Assembly (NCBI GenBank): GCA_014607495.2
Contig: CP053167.1
Span: forward strand, 11,408,001 to 11,472,000
Direction: 5' to 3'
DNA: 64,000 nucleotides
DNA from: Carposina sasakii
Lineage: Eukaryota > Arthropoda > Insecta > Lepidoptera > Carposinidae
Part shown: positions 11,529-23,910 of the stretch, piece after piece
How the letters are laid out: each line of letters begins with the position of its first letter
Position numbering within the stretch: the first letter of the stretch is position 1
Program-made: the position numbers and the translations under genes
The notes under the pieces: generated by a model
Databases searched by the model: none
Told to the model about the DNA's origin: nothing
What the model saw: only the letters and a program-made list of their open reading frames with translations

Positions 11529-11785
11529 AAGGATGTAGCAAAGGGTAAGTTAAGCAAAAAACCACGAAAATAGGCCACTATAAAGAAACAATCCACATAA
11601 TTTGAGACTTGAGAATGTGTGTTTATTTTTCAATATTGTATGAACATATCAGTTGTTTAGAAAGTCTTCATACTCTCTGGAAAAATAAACGAGAGATATC
11701 GAGTATCAAATTTTGGGGATAGGTCCTCTACAGTGCGCTATTTTCATAAGGTTTCGCTTATCATACCCTTTTAGATAAATCCTAC
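11529..11785. mobile_element. MITE family B, diverged copy
   Basis: About 257 bp with long imperfect inverted arms (GGATGTAGCAAAGGGTAAG... at the left, ...CATACCCTTTTAGATAAATCC at the right). It matches the intact foldback copies at 45660 and 62438. Ends are eroded. Confidence 0.65.
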
Positions 11786-13680
11786 ATAGTAAGAATATTT
11801 AATGCTTGCCACACGAGTAAAGTGTAAAACCTTAGAAAGCTGCAATGTTCGGTAAAGATACAAGTATATAAGGATAAAACAACTGAAACTTACAACCGTC
11901 ATTAAAATTAACTAACTATCCACGCTTCCGCTTGTAGCTTACCGCCGGCACATTACAGTAATGGACGTTTGTTCCGCGACGCCACCTGGCGGCGATTCTT
12001 GTCAGCTACCATTATGCTCACATCGGCTGTGTATGGGTTCACGTGGGTTTTCTTTGGACCATTTATTATCTCAATAAAGATACTTTGTTTAGTAATGGTT
12101 GCTTTTTGTTGGAATTGTTAAGGCTTCTATTATGGGGTACGGTGTTGTTTGGAGTCTATTTATATTAATAAAGCATAAAGCACACATATTAATCAAGATG
12201 CAATATGATTTCAAGATGATGTAGGAGTACTAAAATACCTTAAGTACCTACCGGAAGGGTACATTGCACTAAAACAAAAGATTTCGTATCTAAAAATACG
12301 AGCCTTTCCGTTGTATAGGTATGCGTCGGCGCCATCTTTGTCTATACTTCATAATTAATGGAAATTACTTATTTACCGCGGCCTGATTGTGAAAATAAAC
12401 TTGTATGTAGGTACGACATTCGCTTACCATCCAATGCTATATACTCCGCGGCATCCCGCACTGTAAATCACCCGCTAAGTCCACAGTCCCGCAGGTACAA
12501 TCCCGCCCTACGAACGCCGATAGTCCCGCACTTACAGAAGTTCCTTATCAAGCTTAGCCGGCTCCAAACAAGTTCAAAACTTCCGAAAAGAACTTGATAA
12601 AATTCGTTTATTTTACAACTTTAATACAAAGAGGGCGCTTTTGTATTTGCCTCACGTAACCTAATCCTGTTTTAAACCGACCGGAAATAAAGTTCGTATA
12701 AAATGAAGGATTGTAATAAAATAGCCAAGCCAATATTAGAATCCCAAAGCAATAGTCTAAATTAAATCCGTAATTCATAAACTTTTATCTCTCTCCAGAT
12801 CCTCTCTATAAAAGGTTTAGTACATAAATCCCTCGCGGCCTTGCTATAGGAGGTATCCGATATTTACGCTTCAAGTAGTAGTGGTATCATATAAATATAA
12901 AACTACTATCAATTACCTAATTGTAACGTTTGTACGTTGGTGTTCATACATTCACCAGACATACGTACAATTGACGCAACTGATGCCAACAAAATCTATG
13001 CTCGTGTTGGACGAATGTTCAAGCGCAGAAAACTGTATACCAGTACCTGAGAGAAATCGTCTTAAGCGGATTTTACTGTATATACAAATAAAAAACTGTA
13101 AACGACCCTATTATGTAGCAAAGTGTTTCATCATTTAACTAACGCATCCCTATATAAAAATAACGTGGCAAAGAATTATAATCTTGTGAGACAGCGGGCC
13201 TTTTTCCTTTAGAACATAGAGATTAGCGCTGTGCCTGCCTGCGGAAATGCATTATATCGAGTCATAGTCAGAAGCGATATTTATTTAAAGGGTTTGCACA
13301 GTGTTCTTTCCGTAGGTAAATAGGAACATATTCCATAGTCTAGTCCAGAACCTACATAGATGAAATACCTACATAGTTTAAGACATAGACATCATGGAGT
13401 TGAACTACTGCATTCCTCGCCTACACAGCACGCATTGGCGCTTGTTGGACCAATGATTGCAGTACTACCGGTGCAGTACACACAGTATTCGCGTCCCTTC
13501 CCATGTCGAGCCCCCTATAGTCTGGCCGTGGAAGACACACAAACAAGAGGCGACCAGCGTTTGTTCATACAACAGTATCGCTGTTGTGCGGCTGATGGTA
13601 GAGGGTGAAGGGTGGAAGATTGTACAAATGTTAGACAACTGGTCGGTAGCAATATTACTTAACACGAATTCTATTAGTGA
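11786..13680. other. no recognisable feature (1.9 kb)
   Basis: Mixed A+T-rich and more balanced sequence. Open frames of 60-85 codons occur near 12358, 12881 and 13360 but read as low-complexity or random peptides. No repeat match. Confidence 0.4.
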
Positions 13681-14025
13681 CTAGTGGACGCCCGCGACTC
13701 CGTCCGCGTGGACTACACAAAAAACAAAATGTCGAAATTATCTGGGATAAAAACATTTTCCCGAGATAAAAAGTAGCCTATATGTTAAGTGGGACCTGTC
13801 ACAATATATTCCTGAAAACTGCATCGCAATCGGTTCAGCCGTTTCTGAGATTAGCGTGCACAAACGCACAGACAAACATACAAACCGATAAACAGACAAA
13901 CAGACAAAAATTCCAAAAATCATCGTTTTGGGTTCTATTGCGTTGATAAAGGTCTCCTATAATATTTTTTCTCATATATCTTCCATGTACAGACAGCGAT
14001 CCGTTGCATTTTTGTTATATGTATA
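13681..14025. mobile_element. helitron-like repeat H, inverted relative to the other copies
   Basis: It begins CTAGTGGACGCCCGCGACTC and ends in TTGTTATATGTATA, the inverse of 8045-8360. It has an internal CAGACAAACA-rich microsatellite near 13868-13908. Confidence 0.65.
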
Positions 14026-14839
14026 GATAAGCGAATATTGTACAAAATTGACCATCGCATTGCTTTTGCTAGACACGTACTACTAATACGGGGTCAGGTT
14101 GGCCCACCACTAATTTTGGCCACTGCAACTCCTGTAAATCACGATCAACAGAGGCGACTAAAGAAATGCAAATGTTACTTGTGATTGGTATTGTCCGTAG
14201 CAGATATGTACCTATATAGCTTAGCAATATAGAAGATACATAGGTTACCGCATCTCCTCTCTATCCTTTCTCCACGCGTCTGGCAGACAGTGTTTCAGCT
14301 CGTTTGAGACAAGTGCATCGCAAGTCGTTTATTGCGGGCAATGAATGCAGTCTGAGTGGGGAGATGTGTTGCCTAGATTGCCACTCGCATGGGGAAATGT
14401 TTGGCGTTTGCCTGACTAACCATGCGGATGCCAGGAATGAATGATTGAAGATATGTATGTACATTTAAACACGTGAGTGAGATTACCATTTCATGTTAAT
14501 TATCATGATATAGTCAAGAGCATTTTGACCATTTCATGATATAAATAATTAAACGTTATGGCCCCGATTTATACCTTTACACATAGTTCAAAATCATATT
14601 GTGAGTGAGACTAGACTTGTGCACTGAGCTCCGATTCTGTTTGAAAACTCAAGATAGGTGCAATGTTGGAAAACGCTTGAGATTTTCCCATATGGATTAC
14701 AGCTATATCTACCCTGCATCCGAAAATAAATACTAATCTACGTACATAGGACATTAATCCTTCTTGTTACTGTCGGTACCGTCGATGGTCTGTCACTGTG
14801 TATGCCTAGCTTACTCGGATCTTTAGAATCTACCTACAC
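14026..14839. other. mostly featureless; short CATTTCATGATAT motif
   Basis: No gene seen. At 14500-14545 the phrases TCATGATATAGTCAAGAGCA and GACCATTTCATGATAT resemble the palindromic motif of the element ends at 48956 and 50246, so a remnant of that family may lie here. Confidence 0.3.
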
Positions 14840-14976
14840 AAATGATTTGATGCGGTTTTATTTATAGTGATTCAAGAGGAAGGTTTACTTTACATGTAAC
14901 TAGCGACGGCTTTTCACGGATGTAATGCTAACACAAAATCCCCCTTTACGCGGACAAAGTCATGGGCGGCCGCTAG
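14840..14976 (-). mobile_element. helitron-like (Lep1-type) fragment
   Basis: GATTTGATGCGGTTTTATTT, then ACTAGCGACGGC and CCCCTTTACGCGGACAAAGTC, are inverted relative to the copy at 10758. Strongly eroded. Confidence 0.5.
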
Positions 14977-15149
14977 TCTCTATCATAAAATAAACCGTAA
15001 ATATGGAGAGAAAGCATGAAAATTTCATGTGATTTTATATAATAAAAGTGTCGCGTCTCAGCTTTGTGACTCCAATACTAAATTCAATCTCCGGTCGGAG
15101 GATGGGGTTACCTTTACACTAGGCGTTACGTATCACTACATATTATATT

Positions 15150-15318
15150 GAAAAAGTCGTTTGCCGCTGTCTGTCCGTCCCTATGTAAGCTTAGATCTTT
15201 CAAACTAGGAAACGGATTTTGATGCGGTTTTTTTTATAGATAGAGTGATTTACGAGGAAAGTTTATATGTATGTATGTATCAGCATTGCACCCGACCAAA
15301 GCCGGGCGGGTCGCTAGT
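15150..15318 (-). mobile_element. helitron-like (Lep1-type) fragment
   Basis: It runs from the CTGTCTGTCCGTCC segment through GGATTTTGATGCGGTTTTTT and an ATGT microsatellite (15266-15280) to GCCGGGCGGGTCGCTAGT. Same family as 10758 and 51141. Confidence 0.5.
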
Positions 15319-15487
15319 ATTTTATATCTGTCAAAGAAGTATATATGTACCTATACCTATATTCAGGAGCCGTCAGCATATAGTCTTACCGACTGCGCCA
15401 AAAGGAAAGTTTTTATTTTCTAGCGCATGTACGAGTATATTGTCACGGACAGTTAAAACCGTTTTGTATTGAGCTTATTTATTTATG

Positions 15488-15685
15488 TGTATACGAGTGT
15501 GAATGGATATAAAGGAAGAGATAGAGGTAGAAGAAGTGTGGGTTGGACTGTGTGAGGGAGGATATGCGTGTACTGGGAGTGAGCAATGAGATGACAGATA
15601 ATAGGGATGAATGGAAGAAAAGAACATATTATGATCATATTGCGCCGACCCAAAATAAATGGGAACAGGTCAGGAAGATGATGTA
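15488..15685 (+). pseudogene. LINE 3'-end fragment
   Basis: On the plus strand it encodes the very C-terminus of a LINE protein: a GRR.VGWT segment, a stop in place of a sense codon, then VLGVSNEMTDNRDEWKKRTY. It is followed by a GAAGATGATG tail. A related piece is at 25106-25208. The rest of the element is missing. Confidence 0.55.
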
Positions 15686-16029
15686 TGTATACGAGTATGT
15701 GTATATCTTTGGCACACTCTAGGCATATCGTATTTGAACTTGAGATGTACGAGTATCATTTTCTAAATTGTGGTTATCTGGTTGATTTGGAAGCGCTGGT
15801 AACTCAATGTGTCAGACTTTCCCCTTCCATCAGTCTCGAAAACATACCCTGATCTCGAAACAAAAGGGCAAGTAGCTGACGATAATGATGACGTAAGGTG
15901 GAATTGAAGACCACTCTAGGTATATTCAGATGCACTATTTACTGTTTATGCTAAATATTAAATGTTCCTGGGAAAAAAATTACTACACGTAGCGTGATCC
16001 CGTGAGCGCCCACCTTAAGTAACTTAAAA

Positions 16030-16256
16030 CTGAATCACTGGACGTAGGCCTCCCCTAGGGCACGCCACAAGACTACCATGGGGGGTATTTGCCCATAGTC
16101 ACCACGCTGGGCAGGCGGGTTGGTGACCGCAGTTTGCATTTTGGACTATGTTGTCAACACGGGAGGCGCTGCTGCCCGTAATCGCCTCGTACGATACTCA
16201 CACGGGCAGACATGGGGTGGTACGAATCCTACTCTGCCGGCACCACGCGGCCAACT
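16030..16256 (-). repeat. LINE (RTE-like) 3'-end fragment
   Basis: CACTGGACGTAGGCCTCCCC and TAGTCACCACGCTGGGCAGG recur at 26407-26556 (same strand) and 27600-27731 (opposite strand). The typical GAT tail is not present here. Confidence 0.6.
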
Positions 16257-16640
16257 TAAAACTAAATAAAACACATTAATCTGAAGCTTTCAGTTCTTTT
16301 TCAATATATCCACAATACTCCGCTTCACTTTGCACCTCAACCGTAGTATAATACAGTTGACATTGGCCTGGCTTTGCGGTGGCTTAACAACCGATCTCGA
16401 GCCACTGCGATTGCTCTCAGAACTTTATTCCGGGCTAATAGATAGACTGGGCGGTTTTTTTCACAATTGAAGTATACTGAGTTCATAGCTTTCAGTGCTT
16501 TGAGGCGATAATGACTGGAGCAGTTCTTATTGGATTCGTTATTGGTCACCAGTATTACTAGTACTAGTATGAGTAGGTAGGCTCACCATAACACCGCCAC
16601 ACCGTGGGTTTTGATGGGCTGACTAATGATGGGCGAAAAT

Positions 16641-16812
16641 GGGCTAGCAGAACTGCAGGATCGAGAAAGAGATCCTACAGCCACGTTTAGCATAGTGGGG
16701 TCAGATGGGGACATTAGTGACAAGTTGCTAGCTCCTCGCCTGAGAGTACATCCCTGAGTTCCTTAGTCGACTCGTACGACATGCACGCAAGGAGATGCAG
16801 CTGATGTAATGA
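16641..16812 (+). repeat. repeat family R
   Basis: It runs from CAGAACTGCAGGATCGAG through CCACGTTTAGCATAGTGGGG to GACATGCACGCAAGGAGATG. About 170 bp of a family also seen at 45932, 58695, 61545 and other places. No tRNA head or coding sequence is visible; class unknown. Confidence 0.65.
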
Positions 16813-18322
16813 AGTACCTAAAAATTTATTTAAGAAACAACAAGAAGCTAAGAGCTCCATTACAACACTGTTTAGTTTAAGTTAATTGTGCATTTATTAA
16901 ATTAAATTTAGTCTTGCTATATAATTTAAACTAATTTAGTCCAAAGCACATTCTAAAATTTAGACCAAAGCACGCTCCACCAATATTACCTCCTCAAATA
17001 GACAAGCGTAGTGTTGTGAAGTGGCGGCACAACACTAACAAAGCCCGACTACATCAAACCCACAGAGTACGCAGCTTAACTAGATTAGGACGACCAGGCT
17101 GAGTGAGCTCAGAGCTGCACTTAATAGTACAAAAAATACTATGGATACCGCGTATTTTTTGTATCCTTCTCTAAGGCCAAGGCCTGTTTCCTTATAGTAT
17201 ATGTTTATCATTCATTATTTGAACTGTTAACGCAATACAAATAAGTCTTTGTAATCACCGAACTTTTTTGGTATAGCCCAATATTGACAAAACTGACATT
17301 ATACCTATTAGCTCTATCCCCTCCTCATATAAAGAGAAAACTACATACTAAGAAGCCTTAATATTTCATTCAAAATGCAATAATAAGATTCAATACAACA
17401 TGAAAACGGAGGAAAAATCACTTCCATTGATACAAAGAGACTGTAAAGAAGGTTTACTTTATCGAAAACATTTGTATTAAAAACCTCAAGAAAACGTAAT
17501 CTTTACAAAACCGTAGATCAGAAAACCGTCAGTACGAGTAAAGCTTTGGTTATAAAGGTGACGTGATTAAAGCAGCCTTGAAGGAACATTTCATGTGTCG
17601 GCACTGTAAAGAGGGTGTGCTTTTGCGTACCGCCACTATATTACGGTAACGCTACCTTAGGAAACCAAAGCTTTAGGCATTCAGTTGAGACTTCAATGCA
17701 AAATGTCAATTCAAACCTAGGCGTAAGTTTATTCGGTGTTATTACAAACCCGCGTATTTAGACACTACTGTTTGACAATCACGTTTGATAGTAACATGGA
17801 ATATCTGTAAATTTAGACAATGTTTAGACAATGTTTAAATTATTTTGTACACAATTGTAGTGAGTACTACAGGTACTATAGGTCAGTCTATTCTGCAAAA
17901 ATCAGTAGTAAAGATACACTAACTTTTAACACTAAACCTAGAAATGACTAGGGTACCATAAACAATCAGTAGTACAAAACCAACGAGAAAAAAGTGAGGG
18001 CTCCGTAATGAAATATTGATGAACTTACAAGCCCCGGGAAAACCCATCCGAAATATCTTCAGCGGAGCTCTCTATAGGCTTTTCTATAAATATTTATACC
18101 TGAAAAAAGTCTCACAAAGTCTTTTTCTTTTGATAATTTCATGAGAATAATAGCTTTGATATAACATGATTAATTAATATATATCTATAGGTACATATAT
18201 CTACATACATATAGACACGGCAACGGGTAGCCAGTATTCTCATAAAGGAGACCCTAGCCCAGCCATGTCGCACGCGGGGCAGATGTTAGAATCAGCACAG
18301 GACATATCGTTAACATAATATG
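16813..18322. other. no recognisable feature (1.5 kb)
   Basis: A+T-rich sequence without gene-like frames. 18215-18300 has faint similarity to family R (GGGTAGCC, CATAAAGGAGACCCTA). Confidence 0.4.
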
Positions 18323-18518
18323 GATATCTATCAGGATGAAAAAATAACGTTGCCAAAGCGTAATGTAAGAATAAAAGTTTCAAAGAGATGGTCAAATTCG
18401 TCATCCGAGTTAATTGATCCGGTAGCTCAGTTGGTGAGAGCACTGCACGGAATACGAGAGGTTCGAGTCCCACTCGGGTGAATTTTTTTTTCATTTCTTA
18501 AAAACATATTTATAATTA
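18323..18518 (+). repeat. SINE family B (tRNA-derived) with 5' extension
   Basis: A tRNA-like head at about 18417-18481 (CCGGTAGCTCAGTTGG A-box, GGTTCGAGTCC B-box, CTCGGGTGAA end) is followed by TTTTTTTTCATTTCTT. About 90 bp before the head are shared with 19250-19330 (AGGATGAAAAAATAACGTT, AAATTCGTCAT). The anticodon stem is poorly paired, so it is not a functional tRNA. Confidence 0.65.
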
Positions 18519-19249
18519 ATGGATAGTGCAATTAATGGGACTTCAATTATATTAAGATCTAATAAAGGAAAATTACAGACTTGAATAAATTTTTTTATTT
18601 TGGGTTTATTGAAAAAAGCTTGGGGTCATACAAAAAGGAAAACCAATAAACTGAATCAGATATACGCGCGTACAATAGAGTCAGCCCCCAAACGTAGTGG
18701 ATAGACCTTTTGTTTTTATGCACTTTCCGCGCCGAAGCCTTTCAATAACCTCCCCCGCCCCTATAAATAGGGGTTGGATGGGATATATTTTTATCTTCTG
18801 ATTTAATCTTTGGCATTTTATCAACAGGATGATGAACTGTATTCGTAAATATTGTCAGAACAAAAATATATAAAGATTTTCATTACAGGCCTTTGTCTAC
18901 AGTAGTACTCGGTTAAATTAAGGTTTTTTAAGGTTCCTATATTATAAGACTAAGCAACGGAATAAAATATGTTTATCCCGCTTAAATGTCGAACCTACAA
19001 CCACAAGATCAGCTATCTTAGTATTCTTTATTGTACACATAAATTTTTATCATAGACAGTAAGTTGTAAAAGAAATAGTACAAAGGCGAGCTTATCTCTA
19101 AAAGAGATTTCTTCCAGCAAACCATCAGCGAGCTATCAGTGTTAATGAAAGATTTACCTATATATAATCCGTTAGGATACGGTTGATCGTTTCATCATTA
19201 AAACATTGTGCTAAGGGATTCAGCTTTGTTTGCCGAGATTTGGCTTATG

Positions 19250-19440
19250 TATAGCTATCGGGATGAAAAAATAACGTTTCCAATAATGTAATTTCAAAAA
19301 CAGATGGTAAAATTCGTCATGCGAGTAATTGACCCGGTGGCTCAATGGTAAGAGCGCTGGCACGGAATGCAGAGGTCGTGGGTTCGATTCCCACCCGGGT
19401 GAGGAATTTTTTCCATTTCTTTATTAATAATTTTATAAAG
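19250..19440 (+). repeat. SINE family B (tRNA-derived) with 5' extension
   Basis: The tRNA-like head at 19331-19402 has perfect D- and T-arms (GTGGGTTCGATTCCCAC) but mismatched acceptor and anticodon stems. The tail is GAATTTTTTCCATTTCTTTA. The upstream extension from ATCGGGATGAAAAAATAACG matches the copy at 18323. It translates to the familiar spurious peptide VRALARNAEVVGS. Confidence 0.7.
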
Positions 19441-19555
19441 ATTTACCTGCTGAAGTATTTATTCATTTATTCAGATATCACATACGGCTACATCATATTG
19501 CCTGTGTTCCCAAATAAGACAGCCAGACCCCTTTAGTCCCCGTTCGTAACTGATC

Positions 19556-19645
19556 TTTGATGACCAGATGAACTGCAGGATCGCGAAGGAGATTACACAG
19601 CCACGCTTAGCATAGAAGTTCCTAGCTCATCGCCTGTATTTACAT
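19556..19645 (+). repeat. repeat family R, partial
   Basis: GAACTGCAGGATCGCGAAGG, CCACGCTTAGCATAG and CTAGCTCATCGCCTG match family R. An internal part is deleted. Confidence 0.55.
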
Positions 19646-19984
19646 CCCCATTATAAATACGACCGAAACAGTTTATTTCTGTAAGAGCAATTAATCAATC
19701 TGTTTGACAAGAAAGCCGGAAATCCACATTCGCGTCCTCTTTTATTACAATCAGCCGAGGCGTCCCACCGCCGGCGCCGAGCCAACGTCCAACTTTTAAA
19801 CACATCGCCGGACAAAAGCGAGCGGATTGCGACACACCGAGTGAAAGGAAACCAACTGGATTTTCAGTGCTGTAACATGTCCGTAGTATATGCTACAGTA
19901 AGCTGCAGAACTTAGTTTTTACCTAGTTTTTTAATGCTTATTCCCATGGTGATGCCGCTTCACTAAAAATACATAGCTGCATGT

Positions 19985-20040
19985 ATGTAGTAAGAGTCGA
20001 CTAAGGAACTCTGGCATCCTCTCAGGCGGTAATAGCAACT
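19985..20040 (-). repeat. repeat family R, 3' scrap
   Basis: AGAGTCGACTAAGGAACTC followed by CATCCTCTCAGGCGGTA is the inverse of the family R segment at 16741-16775. Confidence 0.5.
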
Positions 20041-20207
20041 TGGCAAGCGTAGCGTTGGACGCCCTTCGGCCAGATGGACCGATGACTTAAAGAGGACGGC
20101 TGATGGTGACTGGGTGGCAAAAACGGGAGATCGAGCGTGGCGTACCTACTCTGGGGGAGGCCTACGTCCAGCAGTGGACTGCAATAGACTGACGACGACG
20201 ACGACCT
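20041..20207 (+). pseudogene. LINE (RTE-like) C-terminal fragment
   Basis: Plus-strand translation gives GKRSVGRPSARWTDDLKRTA and then AKTGDRAWRT, the end of a LINE reverse transcriptase polyprotein. The shared 3' end GGCCTACGTCCAGCAGTGGA and a (GAC)n tail at about 20191-20204 follow. Related fragments are at 24974, 27600 and 48568. Confidence 0.7.
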
Positions 20208-21827
20208 ATAGGTATGTACATTTAAACGGGACAATGGCGTCCCTATTTTAAAATCTAAAGTTATGGCCAAGAAAACAGTGGTCTCTACCCGATCCAGTCT
20301 CTCGCCGCCCTAATTAAAAATCAGTTCTATCGTGTCTTACATAGAGAGTAGAAAATTATATTAATTATATACTTGTATGTTATTAAATTATATGTTTTAT
20401 TGTTTATTAACAAAGAAATATAACACTTTAGACAAAGCTTTATTATGACGGCCAGTATGAAATGGTGTCAGTATTCACAGCAACTATGTAATTACTGAAA
20501 CCAAGTTTAGGTCATCATCGATCGTTGTCATCATTTCGATAATAAAGCTTTTGATCGTGTAAATCACCTTTTCACGTTGACGACGGCCATTTATTTATCA
20601 ATGTTGTTTTTGAAACTAATGTCTACTACTATAATGTTTAGGGTCGATCGGCCCTTAACAGATTAATATTTCTTCGTATTTTTTATTATTTATGTTGCTT
20701 TTGATATGTAATGCCAATGAAATGAATTCATTGAGCAGGTGTGTCTCTGGCATACTGGTTATAACTTCCAACTACCGTCACAACGTAAAAACAACGTAAA
20801 ACTTGCTCATTCCGAGGGCCGTATATCAATGTCGTAGAGTTTAATGTCGCTGCTTTATGAGCAAAAGGATTTTGCAAAGGCAAAGTTTGGTCTAGGCAAA
20901 GTGAGACCATTATTTTTAAATAAAGGAAACTCTTTTTAGTCATAGGATATGATATGACTCATAGCATAGGTGCAATTTACTGGTTATTACCACATTAATG
21001 GTTATTTAAGCGACTTTTGCTGAAAATTTATAATGTTACAGAATCAGGTCATAAGCCGATAATTTTACAATCATTTAGTTATATACCTATTAGGACTAAC
21101 TTATTTAACATTTCCGAGTGCAGCTGCAAGTCAATGGCGAATTTCACTTCTAACGAGATTATGAGAGAGAACATGTGATCGACGTGTACTGCCTCAGATT
21201 TAACGTTATAGAAACAAAGTGATGCACTGTTGTATAAGAACAGTTTATTTACTATCCTACTTACTTAAATAGCTTAAACCAAGGTAAATGAATGAAAATT
21301 ATATCCAAAGCACAAAATTTAAATCTAAGTCTCGCATAGACTAAAACTTGTAGCATTATCAAGTTCGTAGCACGACTACGAGCGAGCTACGCCGCGTAGT
21401 ACGTAGCAGGCGCAGCGTAGATAAGGTGTCACACGAAGCGGAAAATTCTAACTGACGGGGCATAGCTACCGGTACTGCTGACTACTGTATAATATAGAGT
21501 AAAGAGAATGCTGCACCGCTGGTAACCAAGCTTTGATACTAAAATTACATATTCATATGCATAAACTTTAGATATAACACAACGGTAAGAACGACGTATA
21601 AATACATAGATAATTTCTTTCTATAATACATTCAGAACATGGAAACCAATATAGTTTTTTTATATGGATGCAGGGTCACTACCAAAGTACCAACTGCGCC
21701 ATTCGCTCGTGAAATCAATGGAAAAGAGTCATTGTTAATTTACAAGTTTCGTAAAAACGTCAACGCCGCTAAAATCTTCTCGACAAAACTGCTTCAAAAA
21801 TGATATGTTTTTCCCCTGATATAATTA
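20208..21827. other. mostly featureless; weak inverted repeat
   Basis: No gene seen. AAAGCTTTATTAT near 20434 and its inverse ATAATAAAGCTTT near 20540 form a weak inverted pair about 120 bp across. A cluster of GCTACG/CGTAGC words is at 21365-21425. Confidence 0.35.
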
Positions 21828-21940
21828 AAATCTGACCCCGCTACGCTAAACGTTCTTTTTGTCTTGTATACTCCTTCGTAATTCTGCAACTCTGGGAACA
21901 CAGCCGTGTGAATATGTATGTATGTATGTATGTATGCTAA
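21828..21940 (-). repeat. repeat family R with (ATGT)n
   Basis: ATCTGACCCCGCTACGCTAA and TTCTGCAACTCTGGGAACAC are the inverse of the family R start and middle. They are followed by a GTAT tetranucleotide run at 21913-21936. Confidence 0.55.
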
Positions 21941-23910
21941 CTTCATTCATACGCAATCATTAAAAAACAAACTAGTATCATGTACCATTTCTCAACCAAG
22001 TGCCCTCAAGGGTAGTATTAAAAATAAGACCTAAATAATGGTTTCATGGGAGATAAAATAAAAAATGGTTTCTAAATATGTAATGTGGTGAAACAGCAAT
22101 GGGTACATTTTGTAGGTCTACTACAAAATATATATACTGCATATTGTTAAAGTTTCACAACAACCCAGCCTCGGCTATGTACCAGCATCGCAGCACAAAG
22201 CAGGCGCGGGCTCAAACCCGGCCTTTGTTCCCGTCCACTTGTGACGATTAAACGGGGCTGTTTAAAAAACCCGCTTAATTTCCGACCTGCACCAGTTGCG
22301 CGTTCAACGGACGTTTTTTTATTTTAAACACACATTTGAGAAAGCTCAATTTATTTTTACTTTTTAACGGACTTTCAGAAAAAGGGATGTTCAATTCGTC
22401 GGTGTGTTTTTCATTTTCTGATAGCAAGTGATGAGATTATTTTATGTACTGAGATCTGTTGATATTTGAAAATTACAGAGGCAGTGATTTACATTAGAAT
22501 ATGTACTTATCATTTTTGAAAAACATTATGTTTTTCTGGTAGATGACAGCTTATTGTTTTTTGACAAAGGCAAAGTCTAGCTGTATTTTTAAAATTATGA
22601 CAAAATATACATATCTTTCCACAAGTTAGACTCCTTTATGATTTATACCCTAAGAAAACTTTCCAAGAAACTTGCGTATATCCTGCACAATATTGTCAAC
22701 TTTTATATCAAAAGTATACGAGTTTCATTATACTTTCACTTACCATTTTCAAACTCTCATATCTATTACATAATTACATAATACTTGGAAAGATGAAAAT
22801 ATAATTTAGATTTCACCAAAGTTGCACGTGGTTATAACCGATATAGATACCAGCATATTATAAGTGCTGAAGTACTTAAGTCATAAACCTTGGGTATATA
22901 TCATTTCTCGTCTATAGAAATCTCGCGAAGAATATTGTGAAGATATAGTTATTTAGTTTAGTAAACAAGCCTCCTTGATATTTTTATGTTGTTTGATATA
23001 ACCAGGCGATACAGACAGGCTCCATAAAATGGATTGTTTAGTTACACGCGCTAATTTCAGCTTCACTGTTTGATACTTTTCCCGGGAAAATTTTGATAAT
23101 CTAGCACTAGCAGAATCACACATACCTCGACATAAAAGTTAATTTTACTCAACACGTAGGTACTACGCCGCTGTCACAACTTCTAAACTCATCATAAAAG
23201 AATCCATTTTGGCTTCACCCAAAAGTTATGTCCAAAAATGGTCCAAAGTTTTCCTTCGAAGGGTTTCTCCGGAGTAAAAAAAAAACAAGTAAGAATTTGG
23301 GGCTAAGAAGCGAACGACGTTTCGCGGCAGAAGTTTTCGCGAGAATATTTCGCTTGTTACTATAAAACCTGACTGGCCAAAATTTGCTACAGCTACTAGC
23401 ATTACTTTAGAAATTGCTGTACCTACATTTTCACGAAATTACTATTTCCCGTGTATAAAAATATTTTGTACGTCCATTACCGTCTGAGCTTATACCGGTC
23501 TAGGGTTACCAAACTTAAACAGAGTTAGTAAGAAGCAGTAAATATCGCCTGTAAGGTTACTACATAAGTCTTTGATAGGTACATATAAGGGCCCTCTCAA
23601 CCGCACGTGATCAGCCAAAAACCACAAATAAAACTGCAATAGACACGGTAGGTAAGATCGACGATCATAAATAACGTTTTTGGTAAACATACTAATTCTA
23701 TTTCTGATATTCTATTAATTAATAAGTGAACCCTGCCATTTGGCACACAGTCTCAGTGACCATAATCCTCGGCGTTTGTCAATAAGCCGATAGATAATAT
23801 GGCTCAGTTCAGCCTCCGTCGGGAGGTGAAGCTGTATAGAGTAGCTGGCATATCAGAAGCATAAAGGAGCTCGTAGAAATACTTACTTCTATGGTATAAT
23901 CCTACAGTAC
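21941..23910. other. no recognisable feature (2 kb)
   Basis: A+T-rich sequence. Short open frames (23490, 23804) show no protein signature. No repeat match. Confidence 0.4.

Noticed and set aside
19331..19402. tRNA-like cloverleaf
   Set aside because: D- and T-arms are good but acceptor and anticodon stems are mismatched, and the same head occurs in several SINE B copies.
21365..21425. cluster of CGTAGC/GCTACG words, with a similar one at 60465-60560
   Set aside because: Too irregular for a tandem array and no paired structure; could be chance or an old repeat.
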